A stretch of 64,000 bases of DNA from Kitasatospora gansuensis (GCF_014203705.1 NZ_JACHJR010000001.1:7378001-7442000), one strand, 5' to 3'; positions 23,815 to 33,440 are shown, counted from the first letter of the stretch. The notes: generated by a model from the sequence alone, not told the origin. Program-made: numbers and translations.

Positions 23815-24458
23815 CGGTCGGTCAGGTGCCCTTCCGCGGCGCGCCAAGCCGTGGTGACGGCGTGGTGGGCGGCGGCGGTCGCCTCGGTGATGTCGCCGGG
23901 CAGCCGGACCGGGGCGCCGAGGTGCACGTGCAGGGCGGGTCGGCGCAGCGGGGCGGTGGCGAAGCCGGCGAGTTGCTTGGTGGTGCTGCCCGAGCTGAGT
24001 CGCCGGGCGCCGCACTGGCCGAGCGGTACCACGGGGGCACCGCTCGCTGTGGCGAGGCGGGCCGGGCCGGTTCGGAACGCGCGTGGCTCGGCGTCTCGGG
24101 GGTCCCGGCGCTTGGGCAGGCCGCCCTCGCCGTAGATCAGTACGACGCGGCCTGCCGCGAGCGCGGCGGCGGCCAGGTCGAGGGCCTCGGCCGCCCGGGC
24201 CGTACCGCGCTGGACCGGAATGTGCCGGCCGGCCCGCAGCACTGCGCCGAGCGCTGGCACCCGCCACAGACCGGCAGCTGCCATCACCACCGGCTCGGTA
24301 CCCAGTCGGTGCAGTGCGGCCAGCACCACCCCGGGGTCGGCGAGGGAGCTGTGGTTGGCCACCACGATGCTGCCCGGAGCGATCGGGCCCGGCAGTTCGG
24401 AGGTGACGGACAGTCGGCCGAGGACGGGTACCAGCGTGCTGGCGATCCGGCTGAGCAT
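23805..24458 (-). CDS. 1-acyl-glycerol-3-phosphate acyltransferase-like protein
   Basis: A 217-residue PlsC-domain protein. The catalytic HxxxxD motif is in VVANHSSLADPGVV, the substrate motif in HIPVQRGTARAAEALDLAAA and the third motif in LIYGEGGLPKRRDP. Members transfer acyl chains from acyl-CoA or acyl-ACP to lysophosphatidic acid or to specialised lipids. ATG 24458 has AAAGGAA 6 bases upstream. Not linked to other lipid genes. Confidence 0.83.
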   Translation of the reverse strand: MLSRIASTLVPVLGRLSVTSELPGPIAPGSIVVANHSSLADPGVVLAALHRLGTEPVVMAAAGLWRVPALGAVLRAGRHIPVQRGTARAAEALDLAAAALAAGRVVLIYGEGGLPKRRDPRDAEPRAFRTGPARLATASGAPVVPLGQCGARRLSSGSTTKQLAGFATAPLRRPALHVHLGAPVRLPGDITEATAAAHHAVTTAWRAAEGHLTDRYS

Positions 24459-24593
24459 GGACGGTTCCTTTCGTCGCCTCGGGCGAGGCCATGACCCCAT
24501 CCTCGTGGATCGCCGCTGGTGGCGGCTTGAGTACCCGTACTCACCTGGGACGGCACGTGCCGTCGTCAGCCCAGGGTGTGCCGCTGAAGGACT

Positions 24594-26912
24594 TCAGACC
24601 ACGGCCCCGTTGCGGGGCCGTGCCGGGCTGCTCGGGTGCGGCGGCTGGGTGTCGCGCGGTCGGTCAGGGAAGCGTCCCTGGAGCAGGACGATCACCGGCA
24701 TGGCCGTGAACACGGTGGACGCCATGCCCAGGAGGACCCCCGCGAGCAGGGCCACCGAGAAGTCGGTGAGCGAGTCACCGCCCAGGAAGGCCAGCGAGAT
24801 CAGGACAAACAGCGCGCCCATGCCGGTGTTCACCGTGCGGGGAAGGGTCTGCGCGACGGCGTGGTCCGCGAGCTCCGACCGGTCCGACGACGGGCTGGTG
24901 CGGCGTAGTTCGCGCAGGCGGTCCAGGACCACCACCGTGTCGTTGACGGAGTATCCGACGATGGTGAGCAGCGCGGCGAGGAAGACGCTGTCCACGGGCT
25001 TGCCCAGCCAGGCGAAGAGGCCGACGACGAGCAGCACGTCGTGCACCATGGCTGCCACCGCCGCGGCGGCGTACGTCCAGCGGAACCGGACGGTGAGGTA
25101 CAGGAGTTGGGCCGCGACCGCGAGGCCGAGGGCGATCAGGGCGTAGTTGCGCAATTCGCTGCCGAGGCTCGGTCCGATCAACTCGTCGCTTTCCAGGGAC
25201 ACTTGACCGGTGACCTTGGTGAGCGCCGCCTGGATTCGCTGCTGCTGGTCGTCGCCGGTCTCCTTGGTGCGGACGGACACGCCCGCGTCGCCGGTGGTCT
25301 GCACGACGGCCTGCGGGAAGCCGGCGTCGACCACCGCTGCTCGGGCGGCGTCCGCGTCGACGTGTCGGGCGGCGGTGTACTGCGTCACCCGGCCGCCGGT
25401 GAACTCGACCCCGAAGTCCAGGCCGCGCACGCCGATCCCGGCCACGGCGAGCAACAGCAGCCCGGCGCAGATGCTCAGCCAGCGCCGCCGGTGGCGCATC
25501 AGCCGGGGCGGTCGCCGGGTCAGGCGGGAGCGCAGCCGGCCGGTGCCCGCGATGCCGGTCAGGGCGGGCCGCCGGGCGACGGCCGGCCGCCGGACCGCCC
25601 ATTCGGCGAGCAGCCGGGTGATCACCATGGTGGAGACCATCGAGGCCAGCACACCGATCGAGAGCGTCACCCCGAAGCCCTTGACCGGCCCGGTCGCGAA
25701 GACGAAGAGCAGCCCGGCGGCGAGCAGCGTCGTGACGTTCGAGTCGGCCACCGCGCTCCACGCCTTGGCGAACCCGGTGCGCAGCGGGCGGCTCAGGTCG
25801 TGTTCCGCTCCGGGGGCCGTCTCGCGGCGCTTGGTGTACTCCTCCCTGGCCCGTTCGAACACGAGCACGTTGGCGTCCACGGCGATGCCGATGGCGAGCA
25901 CGAACCCGGCCAGCCCCGGCAGCGTCAGCGTGGCGCCGAGCGCGACCACGGCGGCGTACGAGATCAGCCCGTAGAGCGTGAGCGCGACGGTGGCCAGCAG
26001 ACCGAGCAGTCGGTAGACCACGATGACGAAGACCCCGGTGCACAGCAGGCCGATGCCCGCGGCGAGCGCGCTGGCCTGGATCGCCGCGGCGCCGAGGGTG
26101 GGGCCGACGGTGCTCTGCTCGATCGCCGTCACCGGGACGGGCAGGGCGCCGCCCTTCACCAGGGCCGCCAGGTCGTGGGCCTCGTCGGCCGAGAAACCGC
26201 CCGTGATCTGTGCCGACCCGCCGGGGATGCCCCGCCCGCAGGGCACGCTGTTCTGCATCCCGGGGGCGGACACGATCCGGTCGTCGAGCACGATCGCCAC
26301 CCGCCGGGCGGGGTCTGACGGTGCGGCACACGCGGCGTCCGCCGTGAGCCGGGCCCAGGTGTCGCCGGCCGTGCCGCGGAAGGAGAGGTCGATGCTCCAG
26401 CCACGGCCGGAGCTGGAGTCGAGGGTCGCCTCGGCGTCGTCGACGCCCTCGCCCGTCAAGGCCGTCGGGCCCAGCCGCAGGTGCCTGCCGGGTGCGTCCG
26501 GATCGGCGAGGACCCGTGAGCCGTCCGCAGCCGGAGACCCGTCCGGGCCGTCGGCGGCCGCGGTGACGGCGTGGAAGGTGAGTTGGGCGGTCCGGCCGAT
26601 GACCTCGGCGGCCTTGCGGGGGTCCTGGACGCCGGGGAGTTCGACGACGATGCGCCGCTCCCCGGAGCGGGCCAGGGTGGGTTCGGCCACGCCGAGGCCG
26701 TCGACCCGGCCGCGCAGCACCTCCAGGGCCCGGTCGGTGGCGGCCGCGTCGGCGCGGACGGTGGGCGAGTCCTGGCTCTCCAGGACGATACGGGTCCCAC
26801 CGCGCAGATCGAGTCCGAGGCGGGCGGGTGTGGTCAGGGCGACGTAGAACGAGACCCCGACGATGGCGAGCGCGACGAGCGCGCGCCAGAACGTGGCACG
26901 GCGAGAGGGCAT
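24594..26912 (-). CDS. secDF: SecD-SecF fusion protein translocase subunit
   Basis: A 772-residue membrane protein. The SecD half comes first (LGLDLRGGTRIVLESQDSPT; first extracytoplasmic domain with RIVVELPGVQDPRKAAEVIG; six-helix part with FVLAIGIAVDANVLVFERAR), then the SecF half (DFGVEFTGGRVTQYTA; SVNDTVVVLDRLRELRR). Twelve transmembrane helices are expected; the complex uses proton flow to finish export of Sec substrates. Most actinomycetes keep separate secD and secF near the yajC-relA locus, so this fused copy is likely an additional paralogue. A hairpin (ACGGCCCC-GGGGCCGT, 24601-24621) overlaps the last codons and may terminate the transcript. Confidence 0.9.
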   Translation of the reverse strand: MPSRRATFWRALVALAIVGVSFYVALTTPARLGLDLRGGTRIVLESQDSPTVRADAAATDRALEVLRGRVDGLGVAEPTLARSGERRIVVELPGVQDPRKAAEVIGRTAQLTFHAVTAAADGPDGSPAADGSRVLADPDAPGRHLRLGPTALTGEGVDDAEATLDSSSGRGWSIDLSFRGTAGDTWARLTADAACAAPSDPARRVAIVLDDRIVSAPGMQNSVPCGRGIPGGSAQITGGFSADEAHDLAALVKGGALPVPVTAIEQSTVGPTLGAAAIQASALAAGIGLLCTGVFVIVVYRLLGLLATVALTLYGLISYAAVVALGATLTLPGLAGFVLAIGIAVDANVLVFERAREEYTKRRETAPGAEHDLSRPLRTGFAKAWSAVADSNVTTLLAAGLLFVFATGPVKGFGVTLSIGVLASMVSTMVITRLLAEWAVRRPAVARRPALTGIAGTGRLRSRLTRRPPRLMRHRRRWLSICAGLLLLAVAGIGVRGLDFGVEFTGGRVTQYTAARHVDADAARAAVVDAGFPQAVVQTTGDAGVSVRTKETGDDQQQRIQAALTKVTGQVSLESDELIGPSLGSELRNYALIALGLAVAAQLLYLTVRFRWTYAAAAVAAMVHDVLLVVGLFAWLGKPVDSVFLAALLTIVGYSVNDTVVVLDRLRELRRTSPSSDRSELADHAVAQTLPRTVNTGMGALFVLISLAFLGGDSLTDFSVALLAGVLLGMASTVFTAMPVIVLLQGRFPDRPRDTQPPHPSSPARPRNGAVV

Positions 26913-27098
26913 GAGTACTCCACGGGCGGTCCATGGGATCGGTGTGTCCGCGCGCAGGCGGACGCCACCACCCGGGGACGGGCGGACGCAAGGGGATGAC
27001 GCACCGTCAGGACGGTCCGGCGCAGGGCGGCCGGAAGCCTCTTGCGTCCCGGGCCGCGGGCATGCCGCGGCTCCCGGAACGGCGGGCGCGTGAAAACG

Positions 27099-27515
27099 TC
27101 AGCTGTGCCAGGTGGAGGGAGGACCGCGGGTGTACCGCGGGTCGTACACGTCACGGGGCGGCGCCCGCTCCTGGCGCGGTCCCGCGACGAACGCCCCGAG
27201 CAGAGGCCCCGGACCGGCCGTGTGCACTAGCGGGAGCAGGGCCGGCGGGAAGCCGGGCAGCCGTACGGCGGGCTCCGCGGCCGTGGTCCGCTGCTGGACG
27301 GTGTCGGACCGGTCGTGCTCCGCTGTGCGCCGGACTTCCGGGCGGGCCGGGCCGCTGCGTAGGGGCGGGGCGGGCGAGGCGGACGGGGCCGCCAGTGGGC
27401 CGGGGGTCGCGTTGGCGCCGGGGGCCGCGCCGAGGAAGACCAGCAGCAGGGCCCAGGTGACGAGGAGCAGGCACGGCAGCGCGGCCGCGACGGTCGGCCG
27501 GACGTGTCGGTTCAT
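27099..27515 (-). CDS. Hypothetical secreted or membrane-anchored Pro/Ala-rich protein
   Basis: A 138-residue ORF from ATG 27515 with a long GGGGGG-type site upstream. It has one N-terminal hydrophobic segment (ALPCLLLVTWALLLVFLGAA) that can act as a signal peptide or anchor, followed by low-complexity Pro/Ala/Arg sequence. No domain is recognisable. An in-frame extension upstream to 27590 is less likely. It may be a small exported protein; coding status rests mainly on codon bias and the signal. Confidence 0.5.
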   Translation of the reverse strand: MNRHVRPTVAAALPCLLLVTWALLLVFLGAAPGANATPGPLAAPSASPAPPLRSGPARPEVRRTAEHDRSDTVQQRTTAAEPAVRLPGFPPALLPLVHTAGPGPLLGAFVAGPRQERAPPRDVYDPRYTRGPPSTWHS

Positions 27516-27630
27516 CCCAGCCCCCCTCGGCACTTGTTCCCCATCTGGCCCGCCCGGTAACGGACTTACTGTAGGTGTACGACGGTGCACCGTCCAGGCC
27601 GGCGCCGACTACGCGCCGCTGGCGAGGGCG

Positions 27631-30600
27631 TCACCGCGGGCAGGTCTGCTCGTAGGGCAGGCCGGACGCGTACGTCTTCGTCCAGACCTGCTCGGCCAGG
27701 CCGGTGCCCACGAGCCGGCAGTCGAGGCCGGTGGTGTTGGTGACGGTCGTGGGCAGGTCGCCGAGGTCCCACAGTTGGACAGCCCCGCCCTCCTCGGGGA
27801 GCAACATCAGCGTCCGGCCGTCCGGGCTGAACCGGACGTCCTGCGCGGTCTGTTCCAGCGTCACCGCGAGGACGGGCAGGGCAGGGTCGGTGACGTCCCA
27901 GAGCCGGACGGCGCCGTGCTTCTCGGCGGTCACCAGCAGGTGACCGCCGGGGTGGTAGCCGACCTGGACGGAGTTCCTGGCCGGCACGGAGCCGAGCGGG
28001 TGGGCACCGACGGCCTGGTCGGCCGGCCACAGGCTGACCTCCTCGTCACTCCCGCGCCCGGCCTCCGCCAACCGGTGTCCGTCGGGGCTGAAGGCCGCCC
28101 GGTCCATCCCCGACAGCGAGGGTCGCGGCCAACGCCGGTCATCTGCCGGGAGGTTGGCGTGACGCACGCGGACAGGCGCCGACGGGTCCGACACGTCCCA
28201 GAGGGAGCCCGACAGGGCCAGCAGCCGGCCATCCGGGCTGAAGGCGGTGGGGGTGGCCGCGACGATGAACGGCACCGCGAGCGGCTTCGGGTCCTCGGTG
28301 TCGTGGAGCAGCTGGTTCAACGACTCGTGCAGGTACGAGCGGGTGGGCACCGGCGTACCGGTGTCCCAGAGAGCGACCCAGGTGTTGCCGGCGCCGTTCG
28401 TCTTGCCCGAGGCGGCCAGCGTGGCGGTCCGGGGGCTGAAGGCCAGCGAGGTCACACCCGTGGGAGTGGCCAGCACGGCCCGCCGCTGCGGCCGGTCGGT
28501 GTCGGTCACGTCCCAGAGCACGATCTCGCCGTGGTCGGAGTTGGCGTCCGCGATGGTGCCCGCGGCCAAGGCGGTGCCGTCCCGGTTGAACGCCACCGTC
28601 TGCACCGGTTGCGCGGACTGGCTTCGCAGCGGCGGCAGTTCACGCGGCCGGGCCGGGTCGGTGACGTCCCACCGGTGGATGTCACCGCCGAAGCCGCCGA
28701 CCGCGAGACGGTGGCCGTCGGGACTGAACGCGGTGCCCTCCGGGTTCGGATCGCCGCTCGGGAAGGTCGCCGCGAGGCCGGGCGCGGTGCGTGGGGTGAC
28801 GCGCCAGCGCGAGATCGAGCCCGGGAGGAGGGACGGGCTGTCGACCGTGACGACGTGCCGGCCGTCGGCACCGAACGCGAACCCGGCCAGATCGGCCGGA
28901 CACGGGATCCGGGTCGGCCCGGCCGGTCGGGCCGGGTCCGTGAGTTCCCACAACTGGGCCCGTCCCCCCTCGGACGCGGTCAGGATGCCACGCCCGTCGG
29001 GCCGGAAGGCGGCCCCCGTGACCCGGGTCGGATGCTCCAGTACGGCGATCCGCCTGGGCGCGGCCGGGTCGGTGAAATCCCACAGGGCGAGCCGGGCCCC
29101 GATCCCCACCGCCAGCACCGGGGCGGTCGGGCTGACGGTGAGCGGTCCTTGGAAGCCGAGTTCGCGGAAGACGGCACGGGGCCGGCGCAGATCCTGGACG
29201 TTCCAGAGCTGCCAGCCGGAGTAGTGCGTGATGGAGTTCCCGTCGAACGAGAAGTCCGTCTTGCGCAGCTCGGCGGCCGTGACCAGGGTGCGCCCGTCGG
29301 GGCTGAACCGTACGGTGTCGGCGTCGGTCGCGGCGGTCGGCTCGGAGAGCCTGCGGGGCGAGGCGGGGTCTCCGAGGTCCCAGAGGGTCAGCGTGCCGTC
29401 CGCGCCGCCGGCCACCACCGCCAGCGTTCTGCCGTCCGGGCTGAAGGCGGCATCCGTCACCTTGTCCGCGCCCGCTCGGAAGGGCAGGCGGCGGGGCCGC
29501 TCACGGTCCGTCAGATCCCACAGCGACAGCTCGTGGACGGCCTGGGAGCCGAGGTCACTGGTGACCACGGCCAGCAGCCGTCCGTCGGGGCTCGCCGAGA
29601 CGTGGGCCACCGGCTCGGGGAAGTCGGCCAGGGTGGCCAGTCGGCGCGGGCGGACGGGATCGGCGGTGTCCCACAGGTCGACGGACTTGGCGCGGTAGGC
29701 GCTGCTCGCCAGCAGGGTGCCGCTCCGGAGGAAGGTGGCGATGCCGTCCGCCCGGCCGAGTACCCCGTCGGGTGACGCCCCGTCGAACCGGGTCTGCTGA
29801 AGGGTGGTCAGCAGACCGTGCCCGCCCTCCGGAGTCGGGTCGACCCGCTGGGCCGTCAGGCTGAGCTGAAGGGAGGTCCGGGGGTCACTGTCGCGGAGGT
29901 TCTCGGCCTGCGCCCTGAGCGCCCGGCCGACGGCCAGGCGGGTCTGCTTCTCCGCCTCCGTGCGCTGCGTGTCGGCCCGGGTGCTCTGCGACTGTGCGGT
30001 GACGGCGCCGACGACGGCGAGCAGGGTCAGCACGACCAGGGTCGCCACCGCACCGCGGAACAGCGCGGTGGTCCGGCGAGCCAGCCGGAGCGAGGCGTCG
30101 AGGAAGTCGGCGGCGGTGGGGCCGAGGCCGTCGCGGTCGGTCCGGTCCGCCCACGTGCGGGCGTCCGCCAGCCGGCTGCCCCGGTAGAGGTGGGCCCGGT
30201 CGCGGTCCTTCCCGGCCCAGGCCGCCGCGTCCTCCTCGAGCTGCTGACGCAGCAGGTTGTCGGCCCGGTGGGCGTCCACCCAGTGCCGCAGCAGGGGCCA
30301 GGCCCGCAGGAGGGCCTCGTGGGTGATGACCACCGTCTCCCGCTGCCGGGTGAGCAGCCGCCGTTCGGTGAAGCCGGTCAGCACCGCCTCGGCCACCGCT
30401 GGGTCGATCCCCTCCGTCAACTGCTCGACGGGCAGGGGTCGTCGGGTGTCGTCGGTGCCCTCGCCGATCCGGACCAGGCGCCGGAACATCACCTGGGCGG
30501 CCTGCCGACCGCGATCGTCCAAGCCGCTGTGGACGTCCTCTGCGCTCCGGGCGACCGCGCCCCGGATGCCTCCGGTGGCGAGGTAGGCCGACAGGGTCAG

Positions 30601-31560
30601 CGTCCGGTCGCCCTGCAGCCTCCGCCAGGTCTGCCGGAGCGCGTGCGCCAGGTGCGGAAGCCGGCCGGGTTCGTAGCCCTCCTCGGTACCGAGGTCGGTC
30701 AGCAGCAGCTCGACCAGCCCCTCCGCCACCTCCACGCCGAGTGCTTCGGCCGGCGAGACGATGGCCTGGCGCAGCTCCGTCCGGTCCATCGGCTCGACCA
30801 GGACCTGACGGTGCTTCAGGGCCTCGCGCAGCGGCCGGTACCGGGTGCAGTGGCCGTAGAAGTCCGCCCGCAGGCCGTACACGACCAGTGCGGGCCCGTC
30901 CGGTCGGGCCAGCCGCTCCAGCGCGGTGACGAACCGCTGCCGTTCACGCTCGTCGGTGACGAGGGTGAACAGCTCCTCGGCCTGGTCGACGACCACCACC
31001 AGGCGGCCGGCCTTCCGCTCGGCGAGTGCGGCGCGCAGATGGCGGGCCAATTCGTCTGGTCCGCTGTCCAGTTGCTCTGCGATCCGGCCCGGCGTACTGT
31101 CCGTCAGCACGGCCAGCTGCGTGGTCAGCGCGGCCATCGGCGCGGCGGTCGGGGTGAACACCAGGCAGGGCCAGTGACGCGAACCCGGCAGTGCGCCCAG
31201 GGCCAGGTCCGGTACGAGGCCGGCCCGCAGGAGCGAGGACTTGCCCGCGCCGGAGGCGGCCACCACGGCCAGGGCGCCGCCCCGTTCCAGGCACTCGTCC
31301 AGACGGTCCGTCAGCCGGGCGCGCAGGGCGTCCCGGCCGAAGTACCACTGCGCCTGTTCGGGACCGAAGGCGCTCATGCCGGGATAGGGGCACTCGTCGA
31401 CCGGGTCCGGATCCGGCCGCACCCGGTGAGCGCCGTCCTCGTAGTGCAGGTGCAGGTCCCCGCCGGCGATGTACTGGCTCCCGGCCGCCACGTAGATGGT
31501 GGCGGATCCGGAGGCGTACGCCTCCAACCGGACCTCGGGCCTGCTCTCCTCGGTGGTCAC
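27631..31560 (-). CDS. nSTAND ATPase with WD40 repeats and N-terminal amyloid-like motif
   Basis: A 1,309-residue NLR-like protein. Residues 18-40 carry a motif (ATIYVAAGSQYIAGGDLHLH) like the one ending the overlapping upstream protein. Then come the nSTAND1 NTPase (Walker A SGAGKSSL at 103-110, Walker B VVVVDQAEELF at about 187-197), a helical arm, a transmembrane segment near 500-522 (GAVATLVVLTLLAVVGAV), a coiled segment, and a long C-terminal WD40 beta-propeller region (about 590-1300) with repeated FSPDGRTL and LWDVTDP units. Such proteins are thought to sense a trigger through the repeats, oligomerise through the NTPase and pass the signal through the N-terminal motif. The start overlaps the small partner gene by 4 bases. 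Role in immunity is inferred. Confidence 0.88.
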   Translation of the reverse strand: MTTEESRPEVRLEAYASGSATIYVAAGSQYIAGGDLHLHYEDGAHRVRPDPDPVDECPYPGMSAFGPEQAQWYFGRDALRARLTDRLDECLERGGALAVVAASGAGKSSLLRAGLVPDLALGALPGSRHWPCLVFTPTAAPMAALTTQLAVLTDSTPGRIAEQLDSGPDELARHLRAALAERKAGRLVVVVDQAEELFTLVTDERERQRFVTALERLARPDGPALVVYGLRADFYGHCTRYRPLREALKHRQVLVEPMDRTELRQAIVSPAEALGVEVAEGLVELLLTDLGTEEGYEPGRLPHLAHALRQTWRRLQGDRTLTLSAYLATGGIRGAVARSAEDVHSGLDDRGRQAAQVMFRRLVRIGEGTDDTRRPLPVEQLTEGIDPAVAEAVLTGFTERRLLTRQRETVVITHEALLRAWPLLRHWVDAHRADNLLRQQLEEDAAAWAGKDRDRAHLYRGSRLADARTWADRTDRDGLGPTAADFLDASLRLARRTTALFRGAVATLVVLTLLAVVGAVTAQSQSTRADTQRTEAEKQTRLAVGRALRAQAENLRDSDPRTSLQLSLTAQRVDPTPEGGHGLLTTLQQTRFDGASPDGVLGRADGIATFLRSGTLLASSAYRAKSVDLWDTADPVRPRRLATLADFPEPVAHVSASPDGRLLAVVTSDLGSQAVHELSLWDLTDRERPRRLPFRAGADKVTDAAFSPDGRTLAVVAGGADGTLTLWDLGDPASPRRLSEPTAATDADTVRFSPDGRTLVTAAELRKTDFSFDGNSITHYSGWQLWNVQDLRRPRAVFRELGFQGPLTVSPTAPVLAVGIGARLALWDFTDPAAPRRIAVLEHPTRVTGAAFRPDGRGILTASEGGRAQLWELTDPARPAGPTRIPCPADLAGFAFGADGRHVVTVDSPSLLPGSISRWRVTPRTAPGLAATFPSGDPNPEGTAFSPDGHRLAVGGFGGDIHRWDVTDPARPRELPPLRSQSAQPVQTVAFNRDGTALAAGTIADANSDHGEIVLWDVTDTDRPQRRAVLATPTGVTSLAFSPRTATLAASGKTNGAGNTWVALWDTGTPVPTRSYLHESLNQLLHDTEDPKPLAVPFIVAATPTAFSPDGRLLALSGSLWDVSDPSAPVRVRHANLPADDRRWPRPSLSGMDRAAFSPDGHRLAEAGRGSDEEVSLWPADQAVGAHPLGSVPARNSVQVGYHPGGHLLVTAEKHGAVRLWDVTDPALPVLAVTLEQTAQDVRFSPDGRTLMLLPEEGGAVQLWDLGDLPTTVTNTTGLDCRLVGTGLAEQVWTKTYASGLPYEQTCPR

Positions 31561-31958
31561 CGGTTGTTGACGTGCACGTCGCCCCCGGCCATGTAGATCG
31601 TGGCGTGGTCGGAGGCGGTGCCGCGCACCACCCGGCTGCCCTGGGCCGCCTCGGGCGCCAACGGGCCCAGCTCGGCCAGCAGTTCGCGCAGGTCACCGGC
31701 GAGTTCCGGGTCCGCCGCGAGCAGGCTGCGCAGCCGGGTGCGCCACACGATCTGCAGCTCTCCCTCGGTCTGACGGTTCGTCAGCAGCTCGGTGCGGGTC
31801 TCGACCAGTTCGGCCTCGATCGTCTCCACCTCTTCCGGACGGCGCCGCCGCCACACGGCCGCGACCGCCCGCTTGGCGCTCTCCCAGCCGTCCGTCGCCA
31901 TCATCCCGACCACCGTGGTCGCCGCCGACGACGCCAGCGCCATCAGTTCCGCATCCAT
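31557..31958 (-). CDS. Small putative effector with C-terminal amyloid-like motif
   Basis: A 133-residue protein translated just before the nSTAND gene (ATGA overlap, so tightly coupled). Residues 1-36 form a hydrophobic Ala/Met/Val-rich helix (ELMALASSAATTVVGMMATD) followed by a basic patch RRRR and helices to about residue 100, reminiscent of HeLo/Bell-type membrane-active effectors. The last residues (117-132, DHATIYMAGGDVHVNN) match the motif near the N-terminus of the nSTAND protein. ATG 31958 with GGAGGAGGGG upstream is preferred over a longer form to 32015. Function as a membrane-permeabilising executor is an inference from architecture. Confidence 0.75.
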   Translation of the reverse strand: MDAELMALASSAATTVVGMMATDGWESAKRAVAAVWRRRRPEEVETIEAELVETRTELLTNRQTEGELQIVWRTRLRSLLAADPELAGDLRELLAELGPLAPEAAQGSRVVRGTASDHATIYMAGGDVHVNNR

Positions 31959-32027
31959 GGTTGGACCCCCTCCTCCGGTACTGAACTGACGCCCACCATA
32001 GCCGTCTGCGTGCACACGGTCAGGGCT

Positions 32028-33113
32028 TCATGCGGTCACCCCGACTACGGAGGCGAGCAGGGAGTGGTGGGTCGGCGCCTCGGGTACGTCGGCCGGCCGG
32101 CCCTTCGCGAACTCCTCGCGCAGCACCGGTACGACCTCCTCGCCCAGCAGGTCGAGTTGCTCCAGGACGGTCTTCAGCGGAAGTCCCGCGTGGTCCATGA
32201 GGAACAGCTGGCGCTGGTAGTCGCCGGCGTACTCGCGGAACGACAGGGTCTTCTCGATGACCTGCTGCGGTGACCCGACGGTCAGTGGGGTCCGGTCGGT
32301 GAAGTCCTCCAGGGACGGCCCGTGCCCGTACACCGGCGCGACATCGAAGTACGGCCGGAACTCGCGTACCGCATCCTGGGAGTTCTTCCGCATGAAGACC
32401 TGGCCGCCCAGGCCCACGATCGCCTGCTCCGGGGTGCCGTGCCCGTAGTGGGCGTACCGCGTGCGGTAGAGCTCGACCATGCGCTTGGTGTGCTCGGCGG
32501 GCCAGAAGATGTTGTTGTGGAAGAAGCCGTCGCCGTAGTACGCGGCCAGCTCGGCGATCTCCGGTGAGCGGATCGAGCCGTGCCAGACGAACGGCGGTAC
32601 GCCGTCCAGCGGGCGCGGGGTCGAGGTGAAGCCCTGCAGCGGGGTGCGGAACTTCCCATCCCAGTCCACCACGTCCTCGCGCCACAACCGGTGCAGCAGG
32701 TGGTAGTTCTCGACGGCGAGGTTGATGCCCTGCCGGATGTCCTGGCCGAACCACGGGTACACCGGGCCGGTGTTGCCGCGGCCCATCATCAGGTCGACCC
32801 GGCCGTCGGCCAGGTGCTGGAGCATGGCGAAGTCCTCGGCGATCTTCACCGGGTCGTTGGTGGTGATGAGGGTGGTCGCGGTGGAGAGAATCAGCTTCTC
32901 GGTCTGCGCCGCGATGTAGGCGAGCATGGTGGTCGGCGAGGACGGCACGAACGGCGGGTTGTGGTGCTCACCGGTCGCGAAGACGTCGAGACCGACCTCC
33001 TCGGCCTTCAGCGCGATGGCGACCATGGCCTTGATGCGCTCGCGCTCGGTCGGCGTCCGCCCGGTGGTGGGGTCCGGTGTGACGTCACCGACGCTGAAAA
33101 TTCCGAACTGCAC
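32028..33113 (-). CDS. LLM-class flavin-dependent oxidoreductase
   Basis: A 361-residue luciferase-like monooxygenase that would use FMNH2 from a separate reductase. Typical strings are EEVGLDVFATGEHHNPPFV, PVKIAEDFAMLQHLADGRVD (the phosphate/flavin-binding region), GRGNTGPVYPWFGQDI and the barrel end PEIAELAAYYGDGFFHNNIF. GTG start at 33113 with GGAGG 7 bases upstream. It stands alone; unrecognised protein fragments upstream (33114-33250) might be the relic of a former partner. Substrate unknown. Confidence 0.85.
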   Translation of the reverse strand: MQFGIFSVGDVTPDPTTGRTPTERERIKAMVAIALKAEEVGLDVFATGEHHNPPFVPSSPTTMLAYIAAQTEKLILSTATTLITTNDPVKIAEDFAMLQHLADGRVDLMMGRGNTGPVYPWFGQDIRQGINLAVENYHLLHRLWREDVVDWDGKFRTPLQGFTSTPRPLDGVPPFVWHGSIRSPEIAELAAYYGDGFFHNNIFWPAEHTKRMVELYRTRYAHYGHGTPEQAIVGLGGQVFMRKNSQDAVREFRPYFDVAPVYGHGPSLEDFTDRTPLTVGSPQQVIEKTLSFREYAGDYQRQLFLMDHAGLPLKTVLEQLDLLGEEVVPVLREEFAKGRPADVPEAPTHHSLLASVVGVTA

Positions 33114-33410
33114 GGTTTCCTCCGGGATATCAGGTGATGCAGTGGCTCGTCAGGCGCGGACCAGCGGCGTGTCGGCCAGGCGCTCGGCCACGAACCAGGC
33201 CGGCCCTCGGCGGTCCGGGCGGCGGCGTCGTGGGCGTCGATGAGGATGCTCTCATGGGGCGGCCGGCGGCCGGGACAGCATGGCCGGTACTTCCTCAACT
33301 CCGTCCGGGGGCCGCGGGATCGACCTGATCTCGGCGACGTGCCGGGGATCGCCCTCCTGGATCACCTCGCCCTTCTGGTGCAGCCAGGGCGGGCTGCTGT
33401 CGATGCCATT

Positions 33411-33440
33411 CGAAGCGCTTCGACACTGACGCTTCGACAG
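33411..33440. promoter_or_regulatory. Palindrome plus half-site upstream of GH12 gene (copy 1)
   Basis: CGAAGCGCTTCG (33411-33422) is a perfect 12-bp palindrome, followed by a second GCTTCGAC at 33431-33438. The same elements recur at 33523-33540, suggesting paired regulator sites before the GH12 gene. Confidence 0.5.

Noticed and set aside
27112..29775. Long plus-strand ORF opposite the WD40 region
   Set aside because: Its repeats are only the mirror of the WD40 repeats on the real coding strand.
29818..31596. Long plus-strand ORF opposite the nSTAND gene
   Set aside because: Antisense shadow of a well-supported 1,309-residue protein; Gln/Arg/Val-rich without motifs.
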